Under the pieces are notes generated by a model. The model ran no database searches and had not been told where the DNA came from. It saw nothing but the letters and a program-made list of their open reading frames with translations. From positions 1 to 52,412 of the forward strand of contig JAHDRK010000040.1 of the NCBI GenBank assembly GCA_018433345.1: 52,412 bases of DNA, written 5' to 3'. Positions 1 to 10,224 of this stretch are shown here, in pieces. Each line of letters begins with the position of its first letter. Positions within the stretch are counted from its first letter, which is position 1. A program made the translations under genes and the position numbers. Source of the stretch: Syntrophobacterales bacterium (GTDB lineage Bacteria > Desulfobacterota > Syntrophia > Syntrophales > UBA2210).

Positions 1-1414
1 CCGTGGGAATAAGATCGACACCGAAACAGGCCGTAATGGTATCCATCTTGTCGGCTATGCTGACAATGGCGCCGGCGTCCGTCTCGGGAAGGTCACCTCC
101 GGCCTGGAGCGGGAGATAGTGTTCGTAGATAGCCGACGCCACAGCCGGGTCCTCTCCCTGGATAAGGGCATACTCCCTTCCCATAACGCCCTGAAGTTCA
201 GGAAATTCGTATACCATCTGGGTTTCGAGATCGGCCTTGCATAGAAGTACCGCCCTGTCAACGGTCTTCGCCAGATCGGGATTGATTATCCCGGTGACAT
301 AGGCGGCAAGTTCGCGAAATCGCATGACCTTTTCATAGGAAGTGCCTATGAGAGTGTGAAAAACTACGTTTTTTAAGGCCTCCAGCCCTTCTTGCAACGG
401 TTTTCTCTTGTCCTCTTCGAAAAAGAATCTGGCATCGGTGAGACGCGCACGAAGCACCCTCTCGTTCCCGGCCGCAACCACCTCGGGGTTTCTCGTCACC
501 GTGTTGTTTACGGCGATAAAGGCGGGCAGGAGATTACCCTCGTCATCGACGACGGCGAAATATTTCTGATGTTTCATCATGGAGGTAACAAGCACCTCCC
601 TGGGCAGTTCCAAAAAATCGTGAGAAAAACTTCCTCCCACCAAGGAGGGATACTCCACCAGGTAGGTCACTTCTTCGAGAAGTTTCTCGTTTTCCAGCAC
701 CCTTCCACCTTCTTCCTCCGCAATTTTTGCCGCTTCTTTTCGGATAATGGCTTTCCGTTCCCCCGGGTCCACTATGATGAAGTGCTCCCGGGTTTTTCCC
801 AGGTACTCGTCCATGGAAGCGACGGTAAATTCATCGGGTTTCATGAATCGATGACCGCGGCTCCTGTTACCGCTGGCGATATTTCCCAACCTGAAGGAGA
901 TCACTTCGCCGCCGAAGAGGGCAAGTATCCAGTGGATAGGCCTGGCGAACCTGATATCCAGGTCTTTCCATCGCATGGATTTCCGAAAAGGTATGGACTT
1001 GATGAAATCGGGAAGAAAGCGTGAAAGGATCGTAGGTGTGGGTTCGCCGGATATCCGTCTCCGAGCCGCCAGGTATTCTCCTTTATCAGTGGTCACCCGA
1101 TCCAATTCCGATATATCCATACCTTGCCCTTTCGCGAAACCAAGGGCCGCCTTCGTGGGATTTCCCGATTCGTCGAAGGCGACACGGACGGCAGGACCCA
1201 GTTTTTCCTCAACCCTGTCCTTCTGCTTTTCGGCCGTGTCGATGACGGCGAGAAAGATACGTCGCGGGGTTGCCATCGTTCGTACGTCACCGTGCTCAAT
1301 TTGCAACCGGGAGAGTTCTTCCGGGAGTTTTTTCCGGAGGTATTCAAGGGCTCTCGGGAGAAAGGCCGCGGGAATCTCCTCGGTACCTATTTCAAGCAAT
1401 AGTTCTTTGCCCAT
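1..1414 (-). CDS. glyS: Glycine--tRNA ligase beta subunit (3' end outside window)
   Basis: Beta subunit of the two-subunit bacterial glycyl-tRNA synthetase, which charges tRNA-Gly in the cytoplasm together with GlyQ. The ATG at 1414 has a GAGG Shine-Dalgarno (SD) 8 nt upstream, and the protein opens with the family signature MGKELLLEIGTEEIP. ATPRR (residues 48-52), IPFRKSMRWKD (from about 141) and GHRF (about 187) are further family landmarks. The frame was checked from 1414 to about 481 without a stop and appears to run off the edge: 471 codons of an expected ~690. The missing C-terminal part is therefore cut by the window and not deleted. It starts 60 nt after glyQ and is surely co-transcribed with it. 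Confidence 0.95.
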   Translation of the reverse strand, partial: MGKELLLEIGTEEIPAAFLPRALEYLRKKLPEELSRLQIEHGDVRTMATPRRIFLAVIDTAEKQKDRVEEKLGPAVRVAFDESGNPTKAALGFAKGQGMDISELDRVTTDKGEYLAARRRISGEPTPTILSRFLPDFIKSIPFRKSMRWKDLDIRFARPIHWILALFGGEVISFRLGNIASGNRSRGHRFMKPDEFTVASMDEYLGKTREHFIIVDPGERKAIIRKEAAKIAEEEGGRVLENEKLLEEVTYLVEYPSLVGGSFSHDFLELPREVLVTSMMKHQKYFAVVDDEGNLLPAFIAVNNTVTRNPEVVAAGNERVLRARLTDARFFFEEDKRKPLQEGLEALKNVVFHTLIGTSYEKVMRFRELAAYVTGIINPDLAKTVDRAVLLCKADLETQMVYEFPELQGVMGREYALIQGEDPAVASAIYEHYLPLQAGGDLPETDAGAIVSIADKMDTITACFGVDLIPT

Positions 1415-1474
1415 GGTATATCCTCTCGCGCAAATCGCTAATCGATAATTCGAGCCCCCGGGGAAAGGGCGTCC

Positions 1475-2356
1475 TCATGGGTTTTTCCAGCGGTCCATCA
1501 GTGGATGACACATATCTTTCCGCTGTATCACGTAGGCTTCCGCCACGAGTCTCGCGAGATTTCGTATTCGGCCGATATAGCCTGTCCGTTCAGTGACGCT
1601 GATGGCGCCGCGGGCGTCGAGAATGTTAAACACGTGTGAACACTTAAGACAGTAATCATAAGCGGGAAGCACCAGTCCCCGGTCCACCACTTCATTAGAT
1701 TCCGCTTCGTACATGTCGAAGAGCTTCCTCAACATGTTCGTGTCGGCACATTCAAAATTATATATGGAGAACTCCACCTCTCCCCTATGGTGTACGTCGC
1801 CGTACGTAATACCGTGCGCCCAATGAAGATCAAAGACGTTGTCCACGTTCTGAAGATACATTGCGATACGTTCAATGCCATAAGTGATCTCAACGCTCAC
1901 CGGGTACAAATCAATGCCGCCCACTTGCTGAAAATATGTAAACTGCGTTATTTCCATTCCGTCGAGCCAGACTTCCCAGCCGAGTCCCCAGGCGCCCAGG
2001 GTGGGGGATTCCCAATCGTCTTCCACGAAACGGATGTCGTGATCCAGCGGGTCAATACCGAAACTTTTCAGGGAATCGATGTAAAGGTCCTGGATGTTCA
2101 TGGGCGACGGTTTCATGATGACTTGGTATTGGTAATAGTGCTGAAGCCTGTTCGGATTTTCTCCGTACCTGCCGTCCGTCGGTCTACGCGACGGTTCCAC
2201 GTATGCCACGTTCCAGGGTTCCGGTCCCAGGCTCCGCAGGAAGGTCGCCGGATTAAAGGTTCCGGCGCCCACTTCCAGGTCGTAAGGTTGCTGAATAATG
2301 CAACCACTATCCGCCCAATAGTTGTTGAGGGCCTGAATGAGATCTTGAAAGGTCAC
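1475..2356 (-). CDS. glyQ: Glycine--tRNA ligase alpha subunit
   Basis: Catalytic alpha subunit of glycyl-tRNA synthetase (class II core, forms glycyl-adenylate). At 293 aa it has the normal length. The sequence is near-canonical: an N-terminal [18 protein letters not shown], then [38 protein letters not shown] and [13 protein letters not shown]. The start is GTG at 2356, preceded by an AGGAG ribosome-binding site 6 nt away. A strong promoter sits 45-70 bp upstream. In related bacteria, as far as I know, glyQ often follows recO directly. Here two chemoreceptor genes lie between recO and glyQ, and glyQ has its own promoter. Confidence 0.97.
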   Translation of the reverse strand: MTFQDLIQALNNYWADSGCIIQQPYDLEVGAGTFNPATFLRSLGPEPWNVAYVEPSRRPTDGRYGENPNRLQHYYQYQVIMKPSPMNIQDLYIDSLKSFGIDPLDHDIRFVEDDWESPTLGAWGLGWEVWLDGMEITQFTYFQQVGGIDLYPVSVEITYGIERIAMYLQNVDNVFDLHWAHGITYGDVHHRGEVEFSIYNFECADTNMLRKLFDMYEAESNEVVDRGLVLPAYDYCLKCSHVFNILDARGAISVTERTGYIGRIRNLARLVAEAYVIQRKDMCHPLMDRWKNP

Positions 2357-2398
2357 GATCTTCTCCTCGAGGGGATGAATGGAGTAGAGTGCGAGCGA

Positions 2399-2427
2399 AA
2401 ACTATCACCGGCGCAAAAAGCTGTCAA
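2399..2427 (-). promoter_or_regulatory. Sigma-70-type promoter of glyQS
   Basis: On the minus strand a perfect -35 TTGACA (2422-2427) is separated by 17 bp from TAGTTT (2399-2404). Transcription would begin near 2391, about 35 nt before the glyQ start. It lies in the 124-bp gap after the upstream chemoreceptor gene. No T-box specifier or tRNA-like leader fits in the short leader, so no tRNA-sensing control is visible. Confidence 0.55.
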
Positions 2428-2480
2428 GGCAAAAGGACGGCGAATGTTGCGGCGCGTAAAAACAATAAATGTAAGCCGAA

Positions 2481-3899
2481 TCAGCGAACCACCGCGGCCA
2501 GTTCCTCCACGACGCGGGTCACCCCGGCCGCCTCTCGTTTTGTTTCATCGGCGGCCCTGGCCGCTTCGAGGGCACCCTGAACATTTGAACGGGCGGACTC
2601 AGAGATGTGCTGTATCGACTCGGATATGCGTTCCAGGCTCTGTTTCTGCCTGTCCGCCAGTTCGAAGGCCGATTCGGCGTAATTCGCCAGGGGTGCGGTG
2701 GCCATTCCGTACTCTATGAATTGTTTCCTGGCCGCACCCACCATCCCGTTGCCCTCCTCGGTGACACGGATGGTCTCGTCGATAAGGGTCATCGCCGTCC
2801 GCGCCGCATCCGTCGATCTGGCTCCCAGGTCGCGTACCTCCTGGGAAACAACGGTGAACCCGGTACCTGCCTCCCCGGCCCGCGCGGCTTCGACGGAGGC
2901 ACTGAGTGCAAGGAAATTGGTCTGGAAGGCGATCCGCTCGATTTCCGTAACGATCGGCAGGGTGTCCTCGTTCGACTTCCCTATCACTTTCAACGCCTTT
3001 CTCGCATATCCAAGTAATTCAAAGGCCTTCATTCCCTTGCCCGCAAGTATATCAAACATACTTTTCATGGTTTTGACCTGTTCCACGTATTCGTTTACGT
3101 GAGCGGTGACGTCTTCGATAAGGGCGGAGGATTCCTCCACCGCCGAAGCCTGGGTGGACGCTCGTTCGGCAAGGTGGTTGCCCGAGATGCTGATTTGTTC
3201 CGCCGCCTCGTTGAGTTGGTCGGCGGTTTCGCCGAGGGTTGCGACGACTCGGCCGATAGGGGCCACGAGTCTGTTACTGTAGAAAAGGTACAAGGCCGCG
3301 GCGGCGGCGACCCCCGCGAGCGTCAAGCCTATGGCCACCCATTCAATGGTCCCGGTCCCTCCGTGGAAGGCATCCGCGGCGATCCCCCCGTAGGCCGCCG
3401 CAAGTTCTTCGAGTACCGCCTCGAGCCCCGCGTGAGCCTTTTCCAGGGAACCCCATGCAAGACGTATGGCCTCCTGCCTGCTGTTTTGTTCGAGGTTATC
3501 CAAGAGAGCGGATCGTTCCCTTGTCACTGTTTCATGGGCGGCGGCCAGGGTCCTTAAAAGGCGGGACGTTTCCAGCGTGGAGGGCATCTCAGCCAGGTAA
3601 TTTAAATTTTCCTCGAAGCGATCCCTGGTTTTCTCGAGCTCACCGATATATTCGCTCCGCCGCCGTTCGTCGATTTCCGATTTAAAAACAAGCAACGCGC
3701 TCTCAAGTCTCCTCATCGCGGCCTGGTCTTTCCTCATCGCTTCGAGAGATGAGACCGCGGAATAAACATCTGAAAGCGCTTCTGTCTTTTTCGATATACT
3801 GAAAATACCGTAGGTGCCTGTAAACCCGCCCAGGAGGATAAAAAACCCCATGACAAGAAAACCGGCGGTTATCGTAAAGGATTTTCTTCGCTTTTTCAT
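2481..3899 (-). CDS. Methyl-accepting chemotaxis protein with divergent hairpin tip
   Basis: Membrane chemoreceptor that would signal to CheA/CheW. An N-terminal membrane segment (about residues 11-31) is followed by a ~155-residue, probably helical periplasmic domain, a second membrane segment (about 190-212) and a cytoplasmic coiled coil. The signalling tip reads [20 protein letters not shown] and then [18 protein letters not shown]. The usual LNA is LSA and several conserved Ala are Thr, Ser or Gly. No CheR-binding tail is present. Two in-frame ATGs are possible: 3905 and 3899. I prefer 3899 because it is 8 nt from AAGGAG and forms an ATGA overlap with the upstream receptor stop. At 472 aa it is translationally coupled to that receptor. 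Confidence 0.88.
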   Translation of the reverse strand: MKKRRKSFTITAGFLVMGFFILLGGFTGTYGIFSISKKTEALSDVYSAVSSLEAMRKDQAAMRRLESALLVFKSEIDERRRSEYIGELEKTRDRFEENLNYLAEMPSTLETSRLLRTLAAAHETVTRERSALLDNLEQNSRQEAIRLAWGSLEKAHAGLEAVLEELAAAYGGIAADAFHGGTGTIEWVAIGLTLAGVAAAAALYLFYSNRLVAPIGRVVATLGETADQLNEAAEQISISGNHLAERASTQASAVEESSALIEDVTAHVNEYVEQVKTMKSMFDILAGKGMKAFELLGYARKALKVIGKSNEDTLPIVTEIERIAFQTNFLALSASVEAARAGEAGTGFTVVSQEVRDLGARSTDAARTAMTLIDETIRVTEEGNGMVGAARKQFIEYGMATAPLANYAESAFELADRQKQSLERISESIQHISESARSNVQGALEAARAADETKREAAGVTRVVEELAAVVR

Positions 3900-5446
3900 T
3901 GCCATGTCTCCTTCTTATCACTATCACTGTATGAGATGGCCGTTCCCGGTGTCGGGAGGCCCTTCAACGATCCACCGCCTGCCGACAAGGCATGGGAACG
4001 CGACACCCCTTCTTCGTCCACGAGTTTCATTAGTTCTTCTATGGTTTGTCGCATCGCCTGTGTTTGCGACGCCATTTCCTCTGCGGCCGCCGCGGACTCT
4101 TCGGCGGAAGCCGCGTCCTCCTGAACTATTTCGTTGATCTCCGCAAAGGACCTGTTCATTTGCTCCAGCTTGCGACTCTTCTCATTGGAAAGCGCGAGGA
4201 TATTTTCGAGAACAGAAACGAAGGTCTCGGCATCTTTGAAATATTCTTCAAAGGTCTGTTTGGTGTTTCCCGTCCTTTCCGCGGCGTCATTGATGGCTGC
4301 GGTGGAACCTTCGATCAGGGGCGCGGTGCGTTTCCCCGCCTCCGAGGCACGGATGGCGAGATTCCGTACTTCGTCGGCTACGACCGCGAACCCCGCACCC
4401 GCCTCACCGGCCCTTGCCGCCTCGATGGAGGCGTTCAACGCGAGCAGATTTGTCTGGAATGCTATGGTGCCGATCGTCCCTAGGACATCCGTCGTATCGG
4501 CGCTTGATCGCCTGATCTTTTCCATGGTCGTGACGGCCTTTTCTATTTCGTTTTTCACGGTGATTAGAATTTCGTGCACTTCCCGGGTTTTCTGCGCCAG
4601 TTCCTTGAGCTGTCGATCATGGTTTTCACCGTCCCTGTTCATCTCTTCGACAATACCGGATGACCTTTCCAGGGCGTTGGCCTGAATCGATGTCCCCTCG
4701 GCCAGCCGATTGCTCGAAAGGGCTATGCGGTCGGCAACTTCGGCGAACCTTTGTGATGTCTCGCTCATGGTGTCGATCACTCTCCTGACGGGCCACATTA
4801 CGGAACGGGAGAGAAAAGCCCCGAGAAGAATGATAAAGGCGGCACCCAGGACCGTTCCGCCGACGGTGACCAACATCAGTCGATGCGATCGGGACCGGTT
4901 TTCCGAAAGGAGCGCTTGCGATTCTCCCGACGCGGCCCGGGCACGGGCATCCAATATATCCGACAGATTTCGGTCAAGGACGTCAATTCGGTTTGAAAAA
5001 ACAGCGAGCGCGGCCTTCCTGTTTCCTTCTTCAACGTGGTTTATAAATTCAGCGTGGACGCTCCGACGTTGCTCCCAGGCGCCTTTTAGGTCACGATTGA
5101 AGGATTCCCCGTCGACGGCGGGGTGGAGTCCTTCGTAAGCCTCGATGCCTTCATCGACGCACTGCCATGCCTGTTCCAGCCTCCGCAGAAGTTCACCCCG
5201 GGGGACATAATATTCCGACCCTTCCGGGACCAGCAGCAATTGCTCCATGCGGCGGATCTCTTCTCCCGTCCGCGCGAGGGATCCAATGAGGGTTGCTTCG
5301 GGTATGAGTGTTTGACGGTATGTCGCCTGGTCCTTGGAGGTGTGGGTGATGCCCTGCCATCCGACAATGCCTCCCGCAAGCAAAATGATTCCCGCAACGG
5401 CGAAGCCGGCCGCCAGGCCGGTCTTCAAACTCAGGTTTTTTTTCAT
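3896..5446 (-). CDS. Methyl-accepting chemotaxis protein, four-helix-bundle sensor
   Basis: Transmembrane chemoreceptor of 516 aa. Residues ~10-30 and ~200-222 look like membrane helices enclosing a ~165-residue, helical, Glu/Arg-rich periplasmic domain typical of four-helix-bundle (4HB_MCP) sensors. The cytoplasmic tip is canonical ([20 protein letters not shown], then [18 protein letters not shown]), so coupling to CheA/CheW is expected. The ATG at 5446 is chosen over the upstream in-frame ATG at 5476 because GGAGGA stands 8 nt before it. It is first in a two-receptor operon inserted between recO and glyQ. The last residues (KETWQ) do not fit a CheR-tethering pentapeptide. The ligand is unknown. 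Confidence 0.93.
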   Translation of the reverse strand: MKKNLSLKTGLAAGFAVAGIILLAGGIVGWQGITHTSKDQATYRQTLIPEATLIGSLARTGEEIRRMEQLLLVPEGSEYYVPRGELLRRLEQAWQCVDEGIEAYEGLHPAVDGESFNRDLKGAWEQRRSVHAEFINHVEEGNRKAALAVFSNRIDVLDRNLSDILDARARAASGESQALLSENRSRSHRLMLVTVGGTVLGAAFIILLGAFLSRSVMWPVRRVIDTMSETSQRFAEVADRIALSSNRLAEGTSIQANALERSSGIVEEMNRDGENHDRQLKELAQKTREVHEILITVKNEIEKAVTTMEKIRRSSADTTDVLGTIGTIAFQTNLLALNASIEAARAGEAGAGFAVVADEVRNLAIRASEAGKRTAPLIEGSTAAINDAAERTGNTKQTFEEYFKDAETFVSVLENILALSNEKSRKLEQMNRSFAEINEIVQEDAASAEESAAAAEEMASQTQAMRQTIEELMKLVDEEGVSRSHALSAGGGSLKGLPTPGTAISYSDSDKKETWQ

Positions 5447-5497
5447 GACTTTCTTCCTCCGAAAGCGTGAGCGCATCCTGATTTGGAAGTTCTATGA

Positions 5498-5526
5498 ATA
5501 ATAGGGTATAAAGAAATTGAAACCAA
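5498..5526 (-). promoter_or_regulatory. Sigma-70-type promoter candidate for the receptor pair
   Basis: Minus strand TTGGTT (5521-5526), 17-bp spacer, TATTAT (5498-5503). The -10 matches 5 of 6, the -35 only 3 of 6. Transcription would start near 5491, about 45 nt before the receptor ATG. A sigma-28-like box lies about 110 bp further upstream, so either or both could drive the operon. Confidence 0.4.
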
Positions 5527-5628
5527 GCGGTGGTTCCGGATTTCGAATGGAAGAGGGATTACGCGGCGAAAATTCATATTTTTGATGTCTCCCGTCATTA
5601 GTTCACCTTTTCCCGTCACCGTTGTAAG

Positions 5629-5656
5629 TTATCGGTACCACCCAGAGAAAACTTGA
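5629..5656 (-). promoter_or_regulatory. Sigma-28 (FliA)-like promoter upstream of the receptor pair
   Basis: Minus strand TCAAGTTT (5649-5656; 7 of 8 to TAAAGTTT), a 12-bp spacer and ACCGATAA (5629-5636; 7 of 8 to GCCGATAA). The consensus spacer is 11. It straddles the 3' end of recO and would give a ~175-nt leader before the receptor start at 5446. Similar boxes precede the receptor at 17750 and the HDOD gene at 21437. Confidence 0.5.
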
Positions 5657-5659
5657 ACC

Positions 5660-6457
5660 TCAGGACGGCCCTTTTTTTTCGCCGCCCATGTCCAAGACGT
5701 CCCTGAGAACCCCGAGAGATCGCGGCTCCCTCCCAAGGACATGGCGCAGTACCCGCGACAGTATTTCATCACTTTCCTGCAGTATCCTCGGGGAAAACAC
5801 AAGCCTGGGGACTTTCCCCGGCGGCAGGTTTTTCCCCGCAATGAGGGTTCGAACGGTGCCCGGCGACAGCTTTATGCCGCCGGACCCGGACGCGGGCCGA
5901 CACAATTGACAGCGGACGCCGCCCTCCTCGGCGAAAAAGAAAGGGGCCTCTTCGTCGCAAAGAGGTTTTCCGCATCGCGCACAGCGTTCCAGGGCTGGAC
6001 CATATCCCGAGAGATTCAATATGCGGAGTTCGAACAGCCGCATGATCGACTCCGTTAAGGTTCCCTTCTCGAGCAACCCCAGGAACAGCTTCAGATGCTC
6101 GAAGAGTGCGGGCGACGGCTTCTCTTCGGGCGTGAAGAGATCGACCAGCTCTATGAAGTAGGATGCAGTCAGGGTCTTTTCTACGTTGCCCCTTATACCG
6201 GGGAAGTGTTCCTCGACATCGCAGTTTTCGATGAGATAAAGCGCGCCCGATCGCCCGCGGGAAAACAGGAAGGAAGAAAGGCAGAAGAGCTCCATGCTGT
6301 TGGAAAACCGTCGGGTGCTCCTCCTGGCTCCCTTTGCGATCCCCTTCAGCTTTCCCCTTCCGCCGGTGAAAAACGTGACGATCCGGTCGGATTCACCGTA
6401 ATCCCTGCATGAAAGGACAAACCCCGATTCGCGTTCTGTACGGTCTTCCCTTGTCAT
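5660..6457 (-). CDS. recO: DNA repair protein RecO
   Basis: RecO works with RecR/RecF to load RecA on SSB-coated single-stranded DNA and to anneal strands. The 265-aa product has the N-terminal OB-fold signature (GFVLSCRDYGESDRIVTFFT, then GRGKLKGIAKGARR) and a helical C-terminal part. A Cys4 zinc site (CARCGKPLC, later CQLC) lies near residues 160-185. Its ATG overlaps the mgtE stop as ATGA (6454-6457), indicating translational coupling. The length is normal. The usual downstream partner glyQ is displaced by the receptor pair. Confidence 0.95.
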   Translation of the reverse strand: MTREDRTERESGFVLSCRDYGESDRIVTFFTGGRGKLKGIAKGARRSTRRFSNSMELFCLSSFLFSRGRSGALYLIENCDVEEHFPGIRGNVEKTLTASYFIELVDLFTPEEKPSPALFEHLKLFLGLLEKGTLTESIMRLFELRILNLSGYGPALERCARCGKPLCDEEAPFFFAEEGGVRCQLCRPASGSGGIKLSPGTVRTLIAGKNLPPGKVPRLVFSPRILQESDEILSRVLRHVLGREPRSLGVLRDVLDMGGEKKGPS

Positions 6458-7782
6458 GCAAGTATCCTAAGAAAAATTGTGGCCAGGCCGAGAAACGTGA
6501 AAAAACCGAAGGCGTCGGTAAAAGCCGTAAGAAATATGTGTGACCCCAAAGCGGGATCGAGTCCGAGTTTCTTCAGGGCGAGGGGTATAAGGACACCCAC
6601 CACCGTGCCCGCAAAAATGCTGATTATCATGGCCAGTCCCAAAACGAGTCCGAGGATGGGAACACCGCGCCATACCCAGGCGATAAAGCCGGAAACCACG
6701 CCCACAGCGATGCCGTTGGCGATTCCCACCCAGACCTGGCGGATGAGGGCCTTCTTCGCGTTCTGAAACGTAATTTCTCCAAGCGCCATGCCTCGAACTA
6801 TAAGGGTCAACGTCTGGCTTCCGGCGTTTCCGCTCAACCCCGCCACGACAGGCATAAAAACGGCAAGGACGACCATGATCTCTATTGTTTTTTCGAAAAG
6901 ACCGATCACTGCAACCGAAACGAGCGCCGTTATGAGATTCAGAAAAAGCCAAGGAAGACGCTTTTTTACGGATTGTGAGGTCTTGTTAAACACCGTTTCA
7001 TCTTCTGAGAGACCCGCGATACGGTAGATGTCTTCAGAGGTTTCTTCCTGGAGCACGTCGACGATGTCATCAACCGTGATCCGACCGACCAGACGTCCCG
7101 CGTCGTCGACGACAGGCAGGGATACAAGGTCATATTTCTCAAAAAGTCGGGCCACCTCTTCTTGGTCCATCTTCGCGTGAGCACTGGGAATTGATTCGTC
7201 AACGAGCTCCGACACGGGAGAAAACCGCCCGGCCGTGATGAGCCGTTGTAGGGGAACGGTACCCACCAGCCTGCCGGACTCATCGACCACGAAGATATTA
7301 TAGATGTTCTCAATTTCATCTCCCGCATCCACCACCGCCCGCAGGGCGTCTTTAACCCGGGCGCCTTCCTTCACCGAGACAAGCTCGGACTGCATGATCC
7401 CGCCGGCGGAATCCTCAGGGTACTTGAGCAGTTCCTTGATTTCTTCGGAGTGCTCGGGCTCGATGGCCGAAAGTACTGTTCGAGCCTGCTCTTCAGGCAA
7501 CTCGGCTATCAAATCCACCGCGTCGTCGGAATCCATTCCGACGATTATTTCCGTCAGCTGACGATCGGAGAGATCCTCTACTATCTGTTCCCGGGATTCA
7601 TCGGAAAGTTCAAGAATAACGTCGGACGCCGTCTCGACATCGAGAAGAGAGAAGAGACGACGCTTGTCCTCTTCATCCAGTTGATCGATAAGCCTGGCAA
7701 TATCGGCGGGGTGTAGTTTGGAGAACAAATCAATGATTTCAAATTCACGATTTTTCGAAATCAGATCCTTGAGTTGCTCCAT
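6454..7782 (-). CDS. mgtE: Magnesium transporter MgtE
   Basis: Inner-membrane Mg2+ channel gated by cytoplasmic Mg2+. The order is classic: an N-terminal superhelical domain rich in Asp/Glu (residues ~1-125), paired CBS domains (~130-250) and five C-terminal membrane helices (~280-442). The pore motif region FMPVVAGLSGNAGSQ is present, and C-terminal GLDPALGSHIFLTAFTDAFG is typical. I chose the ATG at 7782 (MEQLKD; 442 aa, matching family length), with AGAGGA ten nt upstream. An in-frame GTG at 7887 and ATGs at 7827 and 7815 lack a convincing SD. The stop overlaps the recO start. No M-box-like leader was recognised in the 143-nt gap upstream. Confidence 0.94.
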   Translation of the reverse strand: MEQLKDLISKNREFEIIDLFSKLHPADIARLIDQLDEEDKRRLFSLLDVETASDVILELSDESREQIVEDLSDRQLTEIIVGMDSDDAVDLIAELPEEQARTVLSAIEPEHSEEIKELLKYPEDSAGGIMQSELVSVKEGARVKDALRAVVDAGDEIENIYNIFVVDESGRLVGTVPLQRLITAGRFSPVSELVDESIPSAHAKMDQEEVARLFEKYDLVSLPVVDDAGRLVGRITVDDIVDVLQEETSEDIYRIAGLSEDETVFNKTSQSVKKRLPWLFLNLITALVSVAVIGLFEKTIEIMVVLAVFMPVVAGLSGNAGSQTLTLIVRGMALGEITFQNAKKALIRQVWVGIANGIAVGVVSGFIAWVWRGVPILGLVLGLAMIISIFAGTVVGVLIPLALKKLGLDPALGSHIFLTAFTDAFGFFTFLGLATIFLRILA

Positions 7783-7925
7783 ACGGACACTTTCCTCTTT
7801 ATTACTTTGTCCCATCGATTTGTTCATCGAAAAAATCGGCCTTTTGACCCTGTGCCGTAATCGGGCAACGCCCCTCCTCTGCTCCACCCGAAGTCGCCGT
7901 TTTGCGGAAGTGATTCCCCTCTTCC

Positions 7926-9230
7926 CTACGGCAGGAATTCGGCGTCACGATACAAGATTTTACCGCCTACTATGGTGAGAACCGCCTTTCCTGTCAACCG
8001 GCGGCCCTCGAAGGGACAGTTCCGGCTCTTTGACCGGAAGGTGGAGGGATCCACCGTCCATTCCCGTTCCGGATCGATGACGGTCACGTCCGCAATGGAA
8101 CCCTCGCGCAGCGAGCCTCCGGGGATGCGGAGAATACGTGAGGGATTGAGGCTCATTAGTTCTATGAGACGGCCCATGGTTATTATGCCCTGCCCCACCA
8201 GCGCCAGTGAAAGGGCGAGTGATGTCTCGAGACCGATCATGCCGAAAGCGGCTAAGGCAAACTCGACATCCTTTTCCATTGAGGCGTGGGGGGCGTGGTC
8301 GCTGGCGATAGCATCGATGGTTCCGTCGCGCAGCCCCTGCCTCACCGCGTCGCGGTCCCGGGCGCCGCGCAAGGGGGGCGATACCTTGAAATTCGTCGAA
8401 TAGCCGCGGAGCGATTCATCCGTCAACGTGAAATAGTGAGCCGCCGTCTCGGCCGTCACTGCCACTCCTTCCCGTTTCGCCCGGCGGATCATCTCAACCG
8501 ATTCCGCGGTGCTCACGTGGGCGATGTGGACGGCCGTTCCCGTATAACGGGCGATGGCGATATCGCGTGAAACCATGATGTCTTCTGAAATAGAGGGTAT
8601 CCCCGGCAGGCCCAAATCCGTTGACACAAAGCTTTCGTTCATGGCCCCTCCCTCTGAGAGACCGAGGTCTTCACAGTGAGAGATAACGGGAAGTGATAGG
8701 GAATGGGCGTATTCCAGGGCCTGCCTCATGAGGCCGCTGGAGATCACCGGGCGACCGTCGTCGGAGAGACCGACAGCTCCCGCTTCTTTCAGATCGTTAA
8801 ACTCGGTGAGTTGTTTGCCTTCCAGGTTTTTGCTCACTGCCGCCAGGGGGTACACCCGCGCAAGTCCGGCCGCGGCTGCCTGTCTTAATATGAAATCTGT
8901 CACCGACCGGTTGTCGTTGACGGGGTTCGTGTTGGCCATGCAGGCCACCGCGGTGAAACCTCCCGCCACCGCCGCGGCGGCCCCCGTGCGTATGGTTTCC
9001 TTGTACTCGAAACCGGGTTCTCTTAAATGGGTGTGCATATCTATCAACCCAGGCGCGACGATGGCGCCTTCCAGGTCGATAATCTGCGTGGAGCCGCCTC
9101 CCTTGTTTCTGGAAAGAGACATGTCCTTCGCTATTCGCGCCACCCGTCCCTTGTCGATGAGAACGTCGGACCTTTCGTCCATATCCTGGGAAGGATCTAT
9201 GATCCTTCCTCCTTTCAGCAGCAATTTCAT
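7926..9230 (-). CDS. pyrC: Dihydroorotase
   Basis: Zinc amidohydrolase that cyclises carbamoyl aspartate to dihydroorotate (third step of UMP synthesis, cytoplasm). The 434-aa protein belongs to the long bacterial class: [18 protein letters not shown] carries the HxH metal site and substrate Arg, with SHCED, IAHVST and the catalytic ASDHAPHA further on. Its ATG overlaps the pyrB stop as ATGA (9227-9230), so it is translationally coupled to aspartate transcarbamylase. It is the last gene of pyrR-pyrB-pyrC; mgtE follows after a 143-nt gap. Confidence 0.97.
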   Translation of the reverse strand: MKLLLKGGRIIDPSQDMDERSDVLIDKGRVARIAKDMSLSRNKGGGSTQIIDLEGAIVAPGLIDMHTHLREPGFEYKETIRTGAAAAVAGGFTAVACMANTNPVNDNRSVTDFILRQAAAAGLARVYPLAAVSKNLEGKQLTEFNDLKEAGAVGLSDDGRPVISSGLMRQALEYAHSLSLPVISHCEDLGLSEGGAMNESFVSTDLGLPGIPSISEDIMVSRDIAIARYTGTAVHIAHVSTAESVEMIRRAKREGVAVTAETAAHYFTLTDESLRGYSTNFKVSPPLRGARDRDAVRQGLRDGTIDAIASDHAPHASMEKDVEFALAAFGMIGLETSLALSLALVGQGIITMGRLIELMSLNPSRILRIPGGSLREGSIADVTVIDPEREWTVDPSTFRSKSRNCPFEGRRLTGKAVLTIVGGKILYRDAEFLP

Positions 9231-10174
9231 TGTCGGCCTCCCGCAAGGAGATAGAGAAGGGCCATCCTAACGGCCACGCCGTTGGAGACCTGGTCGAGAA
9301 TGACCGAGCGGGGACCGTCGGCCACCTCTGGGGCGATCTCGGTACCCCTGTTTATCGGGCCGGGATGCATGACGATGGCGTCTTTCTTCGCCAGTTCCAA
9401 GGTATCACCGGTCAAACAGAATAACTGGGAGTATTCACGTATAGAGGGAAAAACGATCGATCTTTGACGCTCGAACTGCATGCGCAGCATCATCACCACA
9501 TCGGCGCCTCTGACGGCCTTTTTCATGTCCGTCTCAACCGTCACCCCCATCTGTTCAACCGATCGCGGAATCAGTATGGCGGGACCGCAGAGGGTGACCC
9601 GCGCGCCCATGGTGGTCATGCCGTACACGTTCGATCGGGCGACCCGGCTGTGCTGGATGTCCCCAACGATAACCACCTTGAGACCCTCGATACCTCCCTT
9701 TCTCTGCCGTATGGTGAGCAGGTCGAGAAGCGCCTGGGTCGGGTGTTCGTGGAAGCCGTCACCGGCATTGATAATCGACTGACTTACTAACCTGGCAAGA
9801 ATGTGAGGGGCCCCTGCGCAGGAATGACGGATGACGATAATGTCCGGATTCATGGCTTCCAGTGTTTTGGCCGTGTCCACCAGGGTTTCCCCCTTCACCA
9901 CGCTGCTGGTGGAAGCGGATATGTTGACGGTGTCTGCACTGAGACGCTTGGCGGCTATTTCGAAAGAGGTCCTGGTTCTTGTACTGGCCTCGTAAAAGAG
10001 GTTTATCACCGTGGTCCCCCTGAGGGTGGGGACCTTTTTAATCGTTCGCGTTGATATCTCCTTGAAAGATTCGGCCGTGTCGAGAACGAGATTGATTTCA
10101 TCCCGGGATAAATCCTTGAGGCCGAGAAGGTCCTTTCTCGTGAGTGTTATGGCGTTATCCGATGCCGGCGTCAC
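9227..10174 (-). CDS. pyrB: Aspartate carbamoyltransferase catalytic subunit
   Basis: Condenses carbamoyl phosphate with aspartate, the committed step of pyrimidine synthesis. The 315-aa protein carries the carbamoyl-phosphate loop ([13 protein letters not shown], about residues 60-72), the HPTQALLD motif and the C-terminal [11 protein letters not shown]. The start is GTG at 10174, with GAAAGG about 8 nt before it. No regulatory pyrI subunit is adjacent. The pairing with pyrC and with pyrR upstream points to transcriptional rather than allosteric control. Confidence 0.97.
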   Translation of the reverse strand: MTPASDNAITLTRKDLLGLKDLSRDEINLVLDTAESFKEISTRTIKKVPTLRGTTVINLFYEASTRTRTSFEIAAKRLSADTVNISASTSSVVKGETLVDTAKTLEAMNPDIIVIRHSCAGAPHILARLVSQSIINAGDGFHEHPTQALLDLLTIRQRKGGIEGLKVVIVGDIQHSRVARSNVYGMTTMGARVTLCGPAILIPRSVEQMGVTVETDMKKAVRGADVVMMLRMQFERQRSIVFPSIREYSQLFCLTGDTLELAKKDAIVMHPGPINRGTEIAPEVADGPRSVILDQVSNGVAVRMALLYLLAGGRQ

Positions 10175-10224
10175 GAATTTTTCCTTTCAGCAGATATGCG
10201 GTTCCAACGATTGAAATTTATGGA

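Noticed and set aside
7783-7925. Mg2+-sensing (M-box) riboswitch before mgtE
   Set aside because: The gap is short and none of the conserved M-box segments was recognised.
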